Numbered from the stretch's first letter, positions 45,760 to 58,255 are shown. The stretch: 64,000 bases of DNA from Taenia hydatigena (GCA_036345935.2 JADWOT020000001.1:4008715-4072714), one strand, 5' to 3'. Numbers and translations: made by a program. Notes: a model not told the origin generated them from the sequence alone.

Positions 45760-47980
45760 GGTGATATGTCCCTCGTTTCCTCGAGTGAGGGGCAATGCTA
45801 AGAGCAAGCATGCATTCAGCTGAATTCAGAGCATACTTAATGCAAAATAAGGTTGCATTCTGCATCACCTCTTTGGAATGATTCATCACCACATTCATGG
45901 TGGGACTCGTAAACTTGTTTGTCCACATCTGGTGGAATGGCATGAACGCAATCAAGGTCATTCATGATGCGCTTTACAGAAGTAGAAATCCCTTTATAAA
46001 AGATAAATGTGAATTGTTGCAATGACCGAAGCGGAAATGAGGATGTGTTTGTATAGCACACCTGTTTGTTTAAGTAAGGTTGCACTCATGGTTTTCATCT
46101 TCTCGCTGACATGAGCCCACACACAGCGTAGCGCCCACACCTGCAATGCTGGTGACTTTTGAAACAAGAAAGGTCTCTAACCATCAAGCTTCCTCTCTCT
46201 ACAGTATCTATTCTTTTGAATTATTAGAAGTGTACTGAAGATTGCTGGATGAACAAGCATGTTTTGGCTGCTTTGCCAATGACAGCATGACTGCGACATG
46301 CGTAGTGGGCACAGTGATATCCATTTGACAATACTAAGACCGTAACTAGCTAAACGCAGAACAGTACATCCTTGATGTCAACTGCTGTCTGCATTAGAAC
46401 ATCAAAAATGCCTTGCAACGATGCGGCCATATTCAAGCTACTATTGGCATACTAAACCCCACCGTAACTAAACTGAGTCACGAATGCTAATTTTGAAATA
46501 ATTTAAAAACTGTAAGTACCAAATGGCAATGTGGAGAGAATTTACAATTAGTTGCTTAAAGGAATTCAAGAAGCAGTTGCATGTGCAAAGCACCTCTCTT
46601 CCTCTTACACTACTTTGGATGGCTTCATGTGGATATTATGTCGACAAAACAAATCCGATTTTGGGCGTTGGAATATGCATTGAGAACTAAGCGAATTTGT
46701 TATCAGATCAAAGTTATCAGCACCAAACCGAAAGCGAGTTTGCTATTCTTAAACGTCCGTTACTTAGTGTGGAAATGACTCGTTTCCATTTTACGCCACA
46801 GCTCTATGCACATGGTGCAATTGACGGACCCCAACATTCGTAATGTCTGATCTGATTAGAATGGTGTATGAGTGCGACGAAATGCTATTGTAGCAGAAAC
46901 GAGAAGTCACAACCACAAACCACTCTCTGCGATGCTGTGTTGTAAGGAGTGCTAGATGAAATGGGGCGAAGGAGAATGGGTGGAGAAAGGAAAGTTCTAC
47001 GGATGAAAGTTGTGCACTTAGACAATCATGCAAGCGTGGAAACTTCCTCATTATGCAATGCATACTCGATTGCAGATCATTCTCTTTGAGATTTGACTTC
47101 GGCTTAACAAACCACACATCCTGCTCAGCGGTGCCGTCTTGCATCATAACTTTGCTTCGTTCAAATAGAATGGACAAAATATAGTTGTGGAATTTGATGG
47201 CGTGAAGCAGGCTGACGAGAATTAATCAAATGCATACTTCGATGCTGACCCTGACTAAATGGCTATATTTAGGCACGTAAAGTTTAGCATCATTAATCGG
47301 CTATGAATAGACCTTCAGAAGTTAAATTAAGCGCAGTGAAATATGGCAACCAATGTGCATGGCTTCTGTATACATTTGTGTCAGTTGCATACGTGCACTT
47401 GCCCATGGCCTAAATAATGCGCCGAATGATGAAATGGACAAAAGCACGAATGTTTTTAGAACTTGAATGTTTCATTTCATTCCACGTAGGTTGCCGATCG
47501 CTGTTGAACAGCGCTGTTTCTTGAAGAGTAGGGGCAGATCTGAGATCGCCCACATTTTACTCATGTCTGAGCGTTTCCATTTCGAAAGCAAATAAAATGA
47601 TTAAGAGAGATTTCAGTAAGTCATGAAATGTAGATCTAACACTAATCAAAGTAACATCACAATTTCCTGTCACTTTTACCAACACAATAAGCCTTAAGGG
47701 TTTCCCTTTCACAATCTCTAGGAATCCACAATATCACTTCCGACGAGATCACACGAAGCGCAAGATTTCGTCCTCGAGATGACACTAAGCTAGTGGAGGG
47801 TAAGAGAACATGTCACCTACCAAGGTAGAGATTAACTACGAGGACATTAAGTTGGCCCTAAATTTTAGAACCGTATTGTGTCTATCGCTTTGCACCGAGC
47901 GGAACAGAATTGGGCGCAATACTCTGGATTGAGGACGCATTGGTGAGCTTTTGCGAGCCTCAGCATTCTGCGATTTGAGG
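45760..47980 (+). repeat. 2.2 kb module, copy 2 of 3
   Basis: Direct repeat of 29650-31930 (offset about 16.1 kb). 46580-46780 is almost identical to 30467-30664. Confidence 0.85.
45795..45881 (+). CDS. Family 2 micro-frame, 28 residues
   Basis: ATG 45795 to TGA 45881, starting MLRASMHSAEFRAYL. One residue (Gly to Ser at position 5) differs from the 16625 copy. Promoter 86 bases upstream. Confidence 0.35.
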   Translation: MLRASMHSAEFRAYLMQNKVAFCITSLE

Positions 47981-48164
47981 CAGCAATTCCTGAGTGATGG
48001 ACTAACATCGAAATGCCGAAGCCCTGGCATACCACGCCTTTTAAGTGCTCCTGCTCAGTGCACACTTTGATCAGCACTTATTTAATGAAGAGTAAGGTTT
48101 AGAACTTGCATCACTGGGGAGGCGAATGTGGTCGACACGACTTGCGAGGACGTCTAACAACCGA

Positions 48165-48212
48165 GTCAACGTAGCCGAACGAGGGTTCGTCCTGTGAAGT
48201 CGAGCTGTCCAT
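48165..48212 (-). pseudogene. Family 1 copy truncated after 11 codons
   Basis: ATG 48212 reads MDSSTSQDEPS, then joins the GAGTCAACGTAGCCGAACG end of another repeat unit, losing the core. Its promoter survives at 48785-48791, but the CCAAT flank is also cut by a junction near 48813, so the element has broken at both ends. Confidence 0.65.
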
Positions 48213-48445
48213 TGTTTGCTTATATTGAGGAACACTCACCCACCTACAGAAAGTGAATCCACAGATCACATTCAATACATCAAACAATCGCAACTCACAT
48301 TAGCATACGTTTGGCCATGTGCTTGATTTCACTAACTTATTAATTCTTTTTCTATCAATGTCTGACAATCTGACTGTGCGAAAATATTGCTAGAGTTATG
48401 TCGGTTCAGAAGAACGTGAAATGTGGAATGTAAAGTGCGGCCCTG

Positions 48446-48652
48446 TGGTGGTGGTGGTGGTGGTGGTGGTGGTGGTGGTGGTGGTGGTGGTGGTGGTGGT
48501 GGTGGTGGTGGGTGGTGGTGGTGGTTGTGGTGGGTGGTGGTGGTGGTGGTGGTGGTGGGGTGGTGGTGGTGGTGTGGTGGTGGTGGTGGTGGTGGTGGTG
48601 GTGGTGGTGGTGGTGGTGGTGGTGGTGGTGGTGGTGGTGGTGGTGGTGGTGG
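48446..48652. repeat. Expanded (TGG)n microsatellite, about 207 bp
   Basis: Near-perfect TGG triplets with a short irregular middle (about 48511-48575 with GTGGGTGG and TTGTGG variants). It occupies the predicted family 1 intron. Other copies carry far shorter runs: 44937-44952, 53316-53343, 57608-57628, 58404-58438, and 32294-32310 at a junction. Long frames reported across it are low-complexity artefacts. Confidence 0.97.
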
Positions 48653-48784
48653 TTGAAATTCAACTCCATGCGCAAAGTATGTATAAGGTGACTGTGGACT
48701 CCCACGCCGATGCTGACGATTAAATGCAACCAACCTCAGTTAGCACCTGTAGTTATTGGTTGCGGCAAACTGCAATCGCTGTCG

Positions 48785-48791
48785 TTATATA
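48785..48791 (-). promoter_or_regulatory. Family 1 TATA box, CCAAT lost
   Basis: TATATAA on the minus strand. The upstream CCAAT is missing because the repeat breaks at about 48813 into a TTGACTGACTGA sequence. Confidence 0.45.
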
Positions 48792-48909
48792 GACGTGTGA
48801 GCTCCAACATCATTATTGACTGACTGAATAACTGGCTACCAGGATCTACCGGCTACCCGATGGAGCAACATGAACCCGATCTCTCTAACCCATTAATGTC
48901 CATCTCTTC

Positions 48910-48952
48910 ACCCACCCACTAACCCACCCATCCATCCATCCATCCATCCATC
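48910..48952. repeat. CATC/CACC tetranucleotide run
   Basis: Reverse orientation of the runs at 43776 and 52112, inside the inverted partial module 48815-49240. Confidence 0.9.
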
Positions 48953-49389
48953 GCATGTTTCGTGGTGTTCTTCTATCCACCTTGTCGCCTTCGCTGCTGA
49001 ACGTATTCATGTGCCTAACCAGTGACGTCAACACCTCCTTCCCTACCTTACCGGTTACGCCGAGTAGGAAGCTTCCGCAGGTTGACTTTGTTGGGGGAAA
49101 TGCTGCCGTGGCATTCCACACAACTGTTACCAGATGGTCAGGTGAGCACACAATGCACACTACGTAACAATTCCTATGGGGGCTTAATAATTTAAGTCCT
49201 ATCTTTTATTTGTCGTTAAAGAAAGTGTGATTTGCCTCCTTTTCTTCCTTTCCGACATGGCACATAATGATGTGCTCTCATGAGCTTCCATGGTATTTCC
49301 CAACCCACACTTTGTCCATCAGTGAATGAACATTCCAGAACATGAAGAACACTAACCGCACCACCTGCAGAGATGAACTGTGTTGTCAA

Positions 49390-51812
49390 GCAGATGGCTA
49401 TATTTAGGCACGTGAGCTTGCGTATCACTGGACGGCTATGAATAGACCTTCCGAATTTAAATTAGGAGCCGTGAAATGTGGCACCAATGTGCATGACTGC
49501 TGCCTACATCTGTGTGAGTTGTGTCAGTGCACTTACTCATGACCCTTACTTGGCTCCTCAAAGCAGTGCATCGAATGATGAAATGGATAGAATTGGAATG
49601 TTCTCAAATTATGTGTCTTTTATCTATCTACGTGTGTTGTCCACACTGTTCAAAACGTTGTCCTTTTAAGAATAGGTGTAGATTTGAGGTCGTCTACAAT
49701 TTAGTGATGTTTGAGAGTTTCCATTTTGAAAGCAAATAAGACGATTGGGAGAGATTTTGGTGAGTCATTAAATGTAGCTCAAACGCTAATCAAAGTTACA
49801 TTACAATATGCTGTTACTCCTTCCACCTCATCAAGACTGAAGGGTATCCCTTTCACAATCCTTAGGAATGGACAAATTCCACCTCGGTTGAGCTCACACG
49901 AAGCGCCAGATTTTTTCTTCGAGATGATATTGGGCTAATGGAAGGTAAGAGAAAATGTCACCTACCAAGGTATAGATTATCTAGGAAAACACCATTTTGC
50001 CCTATAAATCCCAGAATCGTTTTGTGGACATCGCTTTGCACTGAGCGGAACAGAATCGTAAATTCCCACACAGCAGAAGTAGGCGCAATACTCAAGATTG
50101 AGGACGCATTGGCGAGCTGTTGCGAGGCCCTGCATTCTGCAATTTGTGACAGCAATTCCTGAGTGATTAAGAAACATGGAAATGCCAAAGTCCTGTCAAA
50201 CCACGCCTTCTAAGTGCTCCCGATCAGTGCGCTTCTTAGTCAGCTCTTATCAAACAAGATTAAGTGTCCGAGCGTCCATGCTTAGGAGGCGAAGATCGTC
50301 GGTACGACTTCCGAGAACGCCTAACTACCGAGTCAACTTAGCCCAATGAATGAGTGCCTCGCACAGTATGCGACTTGATTAATAAAGGCAAACTTTCAGA
50401 TAAACGAAACCACTACTTTCGCAGGTGTTGGTGGTGCGGAGTGAGTGGACCAGTGTGGACACCATGATTAATAAACAGATGCATATGTTATGCCATCGTC
50501 TCCCTTTGTGCTTTGAGACCATCACAACCCACTTCGGTCTCCCTCATTTCAGCATTTATATTCTCACCAACTTTTCGCATTTGGCAGGCAATGCGACGCG
50601 TAAAGCAGACATGATGAGAGAACACGCTAATTACGTGCTTTTAAGACTCGCGCCTTTTGCGTCATATACGCTTTGACTTAGTCACACCAACATCGGTCTG
50701 GTGATACTGGTGGCATTCAATTCACCGTATTTTGGCACATTCATTAATTTGTTGCATCAATAGAATGGTTGTGGCTTCGAGAAAAGTGAGCGTCGCCTGT
50801 TTAGCAATGCGGTCTTATTCAAGACGAGACATTGCGATTGTCAGCTCTTATGTTGCATTGGTTTCACAAAGATCACTAAGCCTTGGAGTAGAACATCAAG
50901 TTGTCTTAGCAGCGAATAGGCCAATTTTTTCACTTTGCAGCTGAGTTCAGCCTCCCCTAACTGACGAGCTGACTGACTGTCAGAATCGATCGCCATCCCT
51001 GGGGATCAACATGAACCTGACGTCTCTAGCCACCCATCCACCCACCCCATGTTTCAAGTTGCTCTTCCTTCCATCTCCACACTCTCTCGGCAAAAAGGCA
51101 TTTATGCGCTTTATCAGCAGCTCTATAATTTCCTTCTTTGCCTTAACTGTGACGCAGATTATGTTCTTAGCGGAGGTTATCAGAGCCGATGGTAGGTGTC
51201 GTTGATGTTGTCAGAGCGTGTCTTTGCTAAAGTAAATGCTGATTTGCATTTCCTGAAGCGATAAAATCTCTCACAGTCATCTCATTTGTTTTCGAAATGG
51301 AAACGCTTAGACAACAGTAAACTGTGTGAAATCAAAAATCTACTCCTATTTCGTAAATGGAAGGCGCCATTCAACAGCGGTGAAGGACCTACGTGGAAAG
51401 AGAAAGACATTCAATTTCTACACATGCATATTTCTATCCATTTCATCATTCGATGCACTGCTTTGAGGAGCCAGGTAAGGGCCATGAGTAAGTGCACTGA
51501 CACAACTGACACAGATGTAGGCAGCAGTCATGTACATTGGCTGCCATATTTAACTACTCCTAATTCAACTTCTCAAGGTCTATTCATAGCCTACCAGTTA
51601 TGTGCAAGCTCACGCGCCTAAATATAGCCATCTGCGTGACAACACAGTTCATCTCAGCAGGTGGTGCGGTTAGTGTTCTTCATGTTCTGGAGTGTTTATG
51701 CAATGGTGGACAAAGTGTGGATTGGCAAATACCATGGAAGCCCATGAGAGTGCGTCGTTACCTGTCTTGTCGGAAAGGAAGGAAAGGAGGCAAATCACAC
51801 TCTCTTTGGTGA
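49390..51812. repeat. Mosaic of shorter repeat units
   Basis: The TAAATATA block (49399, minus) is followed by the AACAGAATCGTAAATTCCC block (49730-50400, also at 47.6-48.0, 56.1-56.7 and inverted at 33.5-34.0 and 59.6-60.2 kb). Next come the inverted CACCAGTATCACCAGACC block (50400-50940, partner 55090-55590), a CCCACCCATCC-bearing block (50940-51230, also 54120-54440) and a second TAAATATA block in plus orientation (51619). Frames of about 70 codons recur between copies, but differences mostly change residues, so no gene is called. Confidence 0.7.
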
Positions 51813-52111
51813 CAAATAAAAGATGGGACTTAAGCTGTCAGGGCACCATGGAAATAGCCTCGTAGTGTGCGTTGTGTGCTCACCTGACCATCTGATAGCA
51901 GTTGTGTAATTCCACGGCCGCATTTTCATCAACAAAGGCATATTTTAATAATGTTAGCCACACCTACAAATGACTGGGGCATCCTGCATCAGCGTCATAC
52001 TCGGCGTAACCGGTAAGGTAGTGAAGGAGATGTTGAAGTCACAGTTTAGGCACATGAATGCGTTCAGCAGCGAAGGTGTCCAGATGGATAGAAGAACACC
52101 ACGAAACATGC

Positions 52112-52151
52112 GATGGATGGATGGATGGATGGGTGGGTTAGTGGGTGGGTG
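52112..52151. repeat. GATG/GGTG tetranucleotide run
   Basis: Same structure as at 43776-43814, followed by the shared GAAGAGATGGACATTAATGG. Confidence 0.9.
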
Positions 52152-52905
52152 AAGAGATGGACATTAATGGGTTAGAGAGATCGGGTTCATGTTGCTCCAT
52201 CAGGTAGCCGGTAGATCCTGGCATCAGTCAGTCAGTCATTCAATAAATTGGAAACTGCTGAAGTCAAGTGCGAAGCAAGACAGAAACGATCAACTTGCTA
52301 CTACAACCAGTGTTTGATCCACTCCATTGTCTGGTGATCATTGTGTCAACGCACTTCATCTTGGCGGGTAGTGGTAACCATTGTTCATTAAGTATTGGGA
52401 GATTTATGCAATAATTGACGAAATGCTGCGTAAGTTGGACAAGTAAGAATTCTTCACACAAGATTACTCGGCATTTAGCAAATAAACACTTCGGTACCTC
52501 TCCAATCATTTGGACACACATTCGCTTAATTAATCCTGTGTGTATGGCTGCTCAAACAGACAGGCCCATGCTAATGTGGTTCAAGTTCAGCACCCTTCTC
52601 TCATTCGCCCTACTTTTTCCCATTGTCACTTCATGTTCCCTCTCTTTATTATCTACTCCATGGTGGAGCTTATATCATGGAGGCACTAGTGACATTGTTG
52701 GTTTGTGTGCGTTCTGTGCTCACGCATCCCTTGTGCTAACAATTGTGTTGAACGTTAACACTGGCAACATGGTTGGTGATGCAGGTGCACAAACGCTAAC
52801 AGCAAGTAGAAGGAAGATTGAATACGAGCAAAATATATTTACACTAGAGACATGTGTCATGGTAGTGGCGATGGAAACGACGTGTAACATTGCAACGTTC
52901 GATGG

Positions 52906-53085
52906 TTAAATTGAGTCGATTGTGTGGGGGAGGGTTGAAGAGTCGCTGACGTTGGATGAATTATCGGAGTCAACGTGCGTCCACAGTTCGTCCTGCATCA
53001 AGTCGGGATAGTCGGCGTCAACGTACACCGGCGTGTACGATTGCTGTGGTGACGAGGGTTCGTCCTGTGAAGTCGAGCTGTCCAT
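52906..53085 (-). CDS. Family 1 acidic protein (59 residues), full-length copy
   Basis: ATG 53085 to TAA 52906. Starts MDSSTSQDEPSSPQQS, followed by an unaltered core and a tail ending LPHTIDSI. The first 120 bases are identical to the 58610 copy, apart from none I could see, while the tail varies, again suggesting constraint on the core. The promoter at 53478-53509 has TATAAAA in place of TATATAA. The upstream frame through the predicted acceptor is open for 40 further codons. Best candidate, with 58610 and 44584, for an expressed member. Confidence 0.5.
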   Translation of the reverse strand: MDSSTSQDEPSSPQQSYTPVYVDADYPDLMQDELWTHVDSDNSSNVSDSSTLPHTIDSI

Positions 53086-53477
53086 TGTTTGGTTGTGTTG
53101 AGGTACACTCACCCACCTACAGAAAGTAAATCCACAGATCACATTCAATACATCAAACAATCTGAACTCAGTACAGCACACGCTTGGCGATGTGCTTGAT
53201 TTCACAAAATTAATTATTCTTTGTCTAAAATGTCTGACAATCTGATTGTGTGAAAATAGTGATAGAGTTATGCCAATTCAAAAGAACGTGAAATGTGGAA
53301 CGTAAAGTGCGCCATGTGGTGGTGGTGGTGGTGGTAGTGGTGGAAATTCAACTCCATGCGCAGAGTATGTATAAGGTGACTGTGGACTCCTACGCCGGTG
53401 ATGATGATGATGATAAATGGAACCAACCTCAGTTAGCACCTGTGGTTATTGGTTGCGGCAAACTGCAATCGCTGTCG

Positions 53478-53509
53478 TTTTATAGACGTGTGAGCTCCAG
53501 CATCATTGG
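53478..53509 (-). promoter_or_regulatory. Family 1 promoter (TATAAAA 53478-53484, CCAAT 53505-53509)
   Basis: Minus-strand CCAAT then TATAAAA. The flank changes after the CCAAT to GTTCTAATAATAGCC. Confidence 0.6.
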
Positions 53510-53649
53510 CTGGCTATTATTAGAACCCTCGGAGGTTAAATTGGGAAGCTTGGAAATTAGCAACCAATGTGCGTGTCTAGCATACGCAATCGTATCATCT
53601 ATGTCAGAGCACTCACCCTCGGCCTTATTTCCATCCCTGTGTTCATAAC

Positions 53650-55085
53650 ACATCCCAGTTCTCCAAATGCATTTCACTTGTATTCATTCTTCTTGCTTGC
53701 TCCTGCCCCTGGTAGATCTGCATCAACAATCCATTTTCCTGTGATGACATGCCACACAACTCTTGTCACTCTAGCTAAGCAAGCACTGAACGCACTCAAA
53801 GTGACAATCCCGAAAGTGCCCCGACAAATTAAGCTTCAACATTCTATGAGAGAGAGAGCATAAGGGAGCAAATGGGAAATTGGCGCGATCGGTAGAGGGG
53901 AATTAAATCCCTTGTTTGTCACTTGTCCAGCCATATTACGTGGTAGGAATTGATTTGTCTAGTTCATGCAGCACTTTGTCAATTATTGCACGAATCGCCT
54001 AAAACGAGAGGAAGTATTATTCGTGTTGCGTGCCAAGAGTGATTGCGTTGTCACAAAGATCATTAAGCCTTGGAGTGGAACATCGGATTGTCTTAGCAAC
54101 AACTTGGCTAATTCTTTATCACTTTGCAGCTGAGTTCAGACTCCTCTAACTGACGGACTGAATGACTGCCATAATCTACTGTCTACTCGAGGGAGCAACA
54201 TGAACCTGACCTCTCTAGCCTCCTTAATGTCCATCCACCCATCCACCCATGCCTTGTTTCAAGTTGCTCTTCTTTCCATCTCGACACCCTCTCAGCAAAA
54301 TGCATTTATGCGCTTTATCAGCAACTTCATCATTTCCTTCTTTGCCTTAACTGCGACGCAGAGCATGCTGTTGGCGAAGGTCGTCTAAGCCATTAGTAGA
54401 TGTCGTTGACGTTGTCAAAATACATCTTTGCTGAAGGAAATGCTGCCGTGACCTCTGCATATTGGTAAGTGGAGGAGGTGAATTCTGCAGCGATTAAGGC
54501 ACTATTAGTGAAATGTTAAGATTTAGGGTGATGAGTCATCACGCAGGCTGATGTCTGCACTTGTGGGCATTATCTGTCTTGCCTCATGTCAGCACTTTTT
54601 CTTCTATCAACCGTGGCTGGTCTGTTCACATAACAAGACTAAAGGAAAGGAGAGGGACAACCTCATAATTGGTCAAAGAAATCCACAGGTAAATCAGCTC
54701 AGCTTGCAAGTCAAAGTGAGAGTGGAGGCGAGGTGAGGTGAGGTGAGATGAGACCTTACAACACTACAATTTGTGTCTGACAATATGTAATCGCAAAAAG
54801 AAACTTGGCAGAAATATCTTCGGTTAAATTGTAAAAATGGAAAACGCAATGAAACGTGGCAAGATGCTCAACTAAACGTGTACTTGTCAATGTACGAAAA
54901 ATAAAAGCATATCTGCACCAAATTCGCAGCTGCGTTTTCTACACCATTTTGATTGCTCATGTTTTCTTTGGTGTTGCGAAGCATTGACAAGCAGTTCATT
55001 CACTCTTAAACTGCATATTTACCTAAGAACAGCCTTCTTAACTGCTTTGATAAAGTTAACTTGAGATCTTTACGAGAGTGCTTCC
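53650..55085. other. Mixed repeat fragments and a short GAGGT run
   Basis: 54120-54440 repeats 50940-51230. A plus-strand frame there (MFQVALLSISTPSQQ..., about 54254-54388) is frameshifted in the partner. A GAGGTGAGGTGAGGTGAG run lies near 54729-54746. No supported gene. Confidence 0.5.
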
Positions 55086-55089
55086 TTCA

Positions 55090-57260
55090 TTATAAATAGG
55101 AGGAAAAATCATTGCTTGTACGCATCGCGCCCTTGTGAACTCAATACAACATAATTACGGACAATCGCACTGTCTCGTCTTGAATAAGACCGCATTGCTA
55201 AACAGACGACGCTCACTTTTCACGAAACCAGAACCATTAAATAGATGCATAAATTGAACGAATGTACCAAAAGGCGGTGAATTGAATGCCACCAGTATCA
55301 CCAGACCGATGTTGGTGTGACTAAGTCAAACCGTATTTGACGCGAAAGGCGCAAGTCCTGAAACCACATAATTAGCGTGTTCTCTCACCAAGTCTGCTTC
55401 ATGCATCGCATTGCCTGTCAAATGCGAAAAGTGGGTAAGAATAAGAATTGTGAAATGAGGGAGACCGAAGTGGGTTGTGATGGTCTCAAAGCACAAAGGG
55501 AGACGTTGGCATAACATGGGCACAGCACACCACCAACGTCTGCGAAAGTAGAGGTTTCATTTCTCTGAAAGTTTGCCTTTATTAATTAAGTTTCATACTG
55601 TACAAGGCATTCATTCATTCGGCTTCGTTGACTCGGTTGATAGGCGTCCTCGCAATTCGTGTCAACCACTTTCGCCTCCCTATCACGCACGTTTCAAACC
55701 TTGCTCTTCTCTAAACAAGTGCTGATGAAGGAGCGCACAGATCAGAAGCTCACCAATGCATCCTCACTTCTGCGTATTGCACCTACTTCTGCTGTGTGGG
55801 AAATTTAGATTGTATTCTGCTGGGTGCAAAGCGGTGAAATAGGGCAACCAATGTGCATGACTGCTGCATACATTTGTGTCAGTTGTGCCAGTGCACTTAC
55901 TCATGGCCCTTACTTGGCACCTCAAAGCAATGCGCCGAATGATGAAATGGATAGAGAAATAAATGTTCCGAAATTAAGTGTCTTTTGTCTATGTACGTGG
56001 GTTGTCTACACTGTTCAAAACGTTGTCCCTTTAAGAATAGGTGTAGATCTGAGATTGTCTGCAATTTACTGATATCTGAGCGTTTCCAATTCGAAAACAA
56101 ATGAGATGATTGGGAGAGTTTTGGATGAAGCAGGCCATTCAAATCTAACACTAATCCAATTTACATCGCAATTTGCTGTCAGTCCTACCAACTCAACAAG
56201 ACTTGAGGGTTTCTCTTTCACAATCTGTAGGGATGGACAAATTCCACTTCCGACGAGCTCACATGAAGCGCAAGATTTCGTCCTCTAGCTGACATTGAGC
56301 TAATGGAGGGTAAGAGAAAATGTTACCTACCAAGGTATAGGTTAACTTCGAGAACACTAAGTTGCCTTAAAAATTTCAGAACCGTTTTGTCTACATCGCT
56401 TGCAGCGAGCAGAATACAATCTTAAATTCCCACACAGCAGAAGTAGGCGCAATACTCAGGAGTGAGGACGCGTTGGCCAGCTGTTGCGAGCCAATGCATT
56501 CTACGATTTGTGGCAGCAATTCCTGAGTGATGAAAAAACGTCAAAATGCCAAAGCCTTGTCAAACCACGCCTTCTAAGTGCTTCTAATCTGTGCGCTCAT
56601 TAATCAGCACTCTTTCAAAGAAGCGTGAGGTTTGGAACGTGCGTGATTGGGAGGCGAATGTGGTCGACACGACTTGCGAGGACGCCTAACAACCGAGTCA
56701 ACGAAGCCGAATGAATGAATGCCTTGCACAGTATGAAACTTAATTAATGAAGGCAAACCTTCAGACTAACGAAACCTCTACTTTCGCAGACGTTGGTGGG
56801 GCGCTGTGCGTAGACCAGTGTGGACACCAAGATTAATCCACAAATGCATAAGTTATGCTTACGTCTCCCTTTGTGCATTAAAGCCATCACGACCGACTTT
56901 GGTCTCCCTCATCTCACAATTTCTATTCTTTCCCACTTTTCGCATTTAACAGGCAATTTATGGCTTGAAGCATGTGTTTTCTGGACTTGCGCCTTTTGCG
57001 TCAAGTAGGCTTTGACTTAGTCACACCAACATCGGTCTGATGATACTGATGGCATTCAATTCACCGTATTTCGGTACATTCGTTCAATTTATGCATCGAA
57101 TTAATGGTTGTGACTTCGAGAAAAGTGAGAAGCGTCTGTTTAGCAATGCGGTCTTATTTTAAGACGAGACAGTGCGATTGTCAGCTCTTATGCTGCATTG
57201 ATTTCACAAAGATCGCTAAGCCTTGGAGTAGAACATCAAGTTGTCTTAGCAGCGAATTGG
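55090..57260. repeat. Back-to-back repeat units
   Basis: The CACCAGTATCACCAGACC block at 55090-55590 (plus) and inverted at 56760-57250 flanks AACAGAATC-type sequence at 55600-55830 and 56080-56740. It is effectively another inverted pair of about 0.5 kb arms. No gene or intact promoter is called. Confidence 0.65.
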
Positions 57261-57419
57261 CCAATTTTATTACTTTGCAGCTGAGTTCAACCTCCTCTAA
57301 CTGACGAGCTGACTGACTGACACCATTAAGGGAACCAAGTGTAAGCGACTGACATAGCTAGTGCAATTGCAATAGTAGCCAGGTGCCTAGGTTACTAATT
57401 TGCATTCCTACTAATTTAA

Positions 57420-57845
57420 CTTCCGATGCGTCCAATAATAGCCAGCCAATGATGCTGAAGCTCACACGTCTATATAGCGACAGCGATTGCAGTTTGCCGC
57501 AACCAATAACCACAGGTGCTTACCGAGGTTGGTCCCATTCCTTTCGTCATCACCAGCGTGGGAGTCCACAGTCACCTTATACATACTCTGCGCATGGAGT
57601 TGAATTTCCACCACTACCACCACCACAACAGGACCGCACTTTACATTCCACATTTCACGTTCTTCTGAACTGGCATAACTCTACCAATATTTTCGCACAG
57701 TCGGATTGTCAGACATTGATAGAAAAAGAATTAATAAGTATGTGAAATCAAGCACAGCGCCAAGCGTATGCTGTACAGAGTTGCGATTGCTTGATGCATT
57801 GAATGTGATCTGTGGATTTACATTCTGTAGGTGGGTGAGGTGGGT
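57420..57845 (+). pseudogene. Family 1 copy cut just before its ATG
   Basis: Promoter (CCAAT 57446-57450, TATATAG 57471-57477), leader, CCA run (57608-57628) and acceptor region TTTACATTCTGTAG are present. Sequence diverges right after GTGGGTGAG and turns into an inverted copy of the 300-540 flank. The coding exon is missing. Confidence 0.65.
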
Positions 57846-57849
57846 TAGG

Positions 57850-58110
57850 TACAAATGACCACCTACACATTGCCGTGGACTCTACACTTCGTCTAATACA
57901 GACAGACACAGATAAGAACGACCTTGTCCATTGTTTGCCCAGGAATGCCGTACCAACCAATGAATATCTCGAGCTACGCAGAAATGCTACTAAGAAATAG
58001 CAACGAAAGGCTGTCATTGAAGAATGCAGATAGAGTAGACGAACCGCAAATGCTCTAGCAAACGAAACACAGGTATCTAGACGAATCAAACTGTAACCAC
58101 CATTAAGGGG
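57850..58110 (-). repeat. Inverted copy of the upstream promoter flank
   Basis: Reverse complement of about 300-540 and 45250-45480, placed immediately upstream of the intact gene at 58249-58792, so it is that gene's own natural upstream flank. Confidence 0.7.
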
Positions 58111-58200
58111 ACCAAGTGTTAGCGACTGGCATAGCTTATGCAATTGCATACAGTTGCCAGGTGTCTAGGTTACTATTTTGCATTGCCCCTAATGTAAATT

Positions 58201-58255
58201 CCAATGCGTCCAAAAATAGCCAGCCAATGATGCTGGAGCTCACACGTCTATATAA
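58201..58255 (+). promoter_or_regulatory. Family 1 promoter (CCAAT 58201 and 58224, TATATAA 58249-58255)
   Basis: Two CCAAT boxes, then TATATAACGACAGCG. A CACAG|GTGCTA possible donor follows near 58294. Confidence 0.65.

Larger units (their letters stand above)
51820..53640 (+). repeat. 1.7 kb module with family 1 gene, copy 2 of 2
   Basis: Direct repeat of 43540-45240 with the same internal order. Includes the tetranucleotide run at 52112-52151 and the TGG run at 53316-53343. Confidence 0.85.

Noticed and set aside
48332..48733. Long frames rich in Pro, His, Gly or Val across 48.4-48.7 kb
   Set aside because: They simply translate the TGG triplet run in each frame and lie in a predicted intron.
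49216..49428. 70-codon frame shared with 51600-51812
   Set aside because: The frame runs through the TAAATATA block itself, and most differences between copies are replacements.
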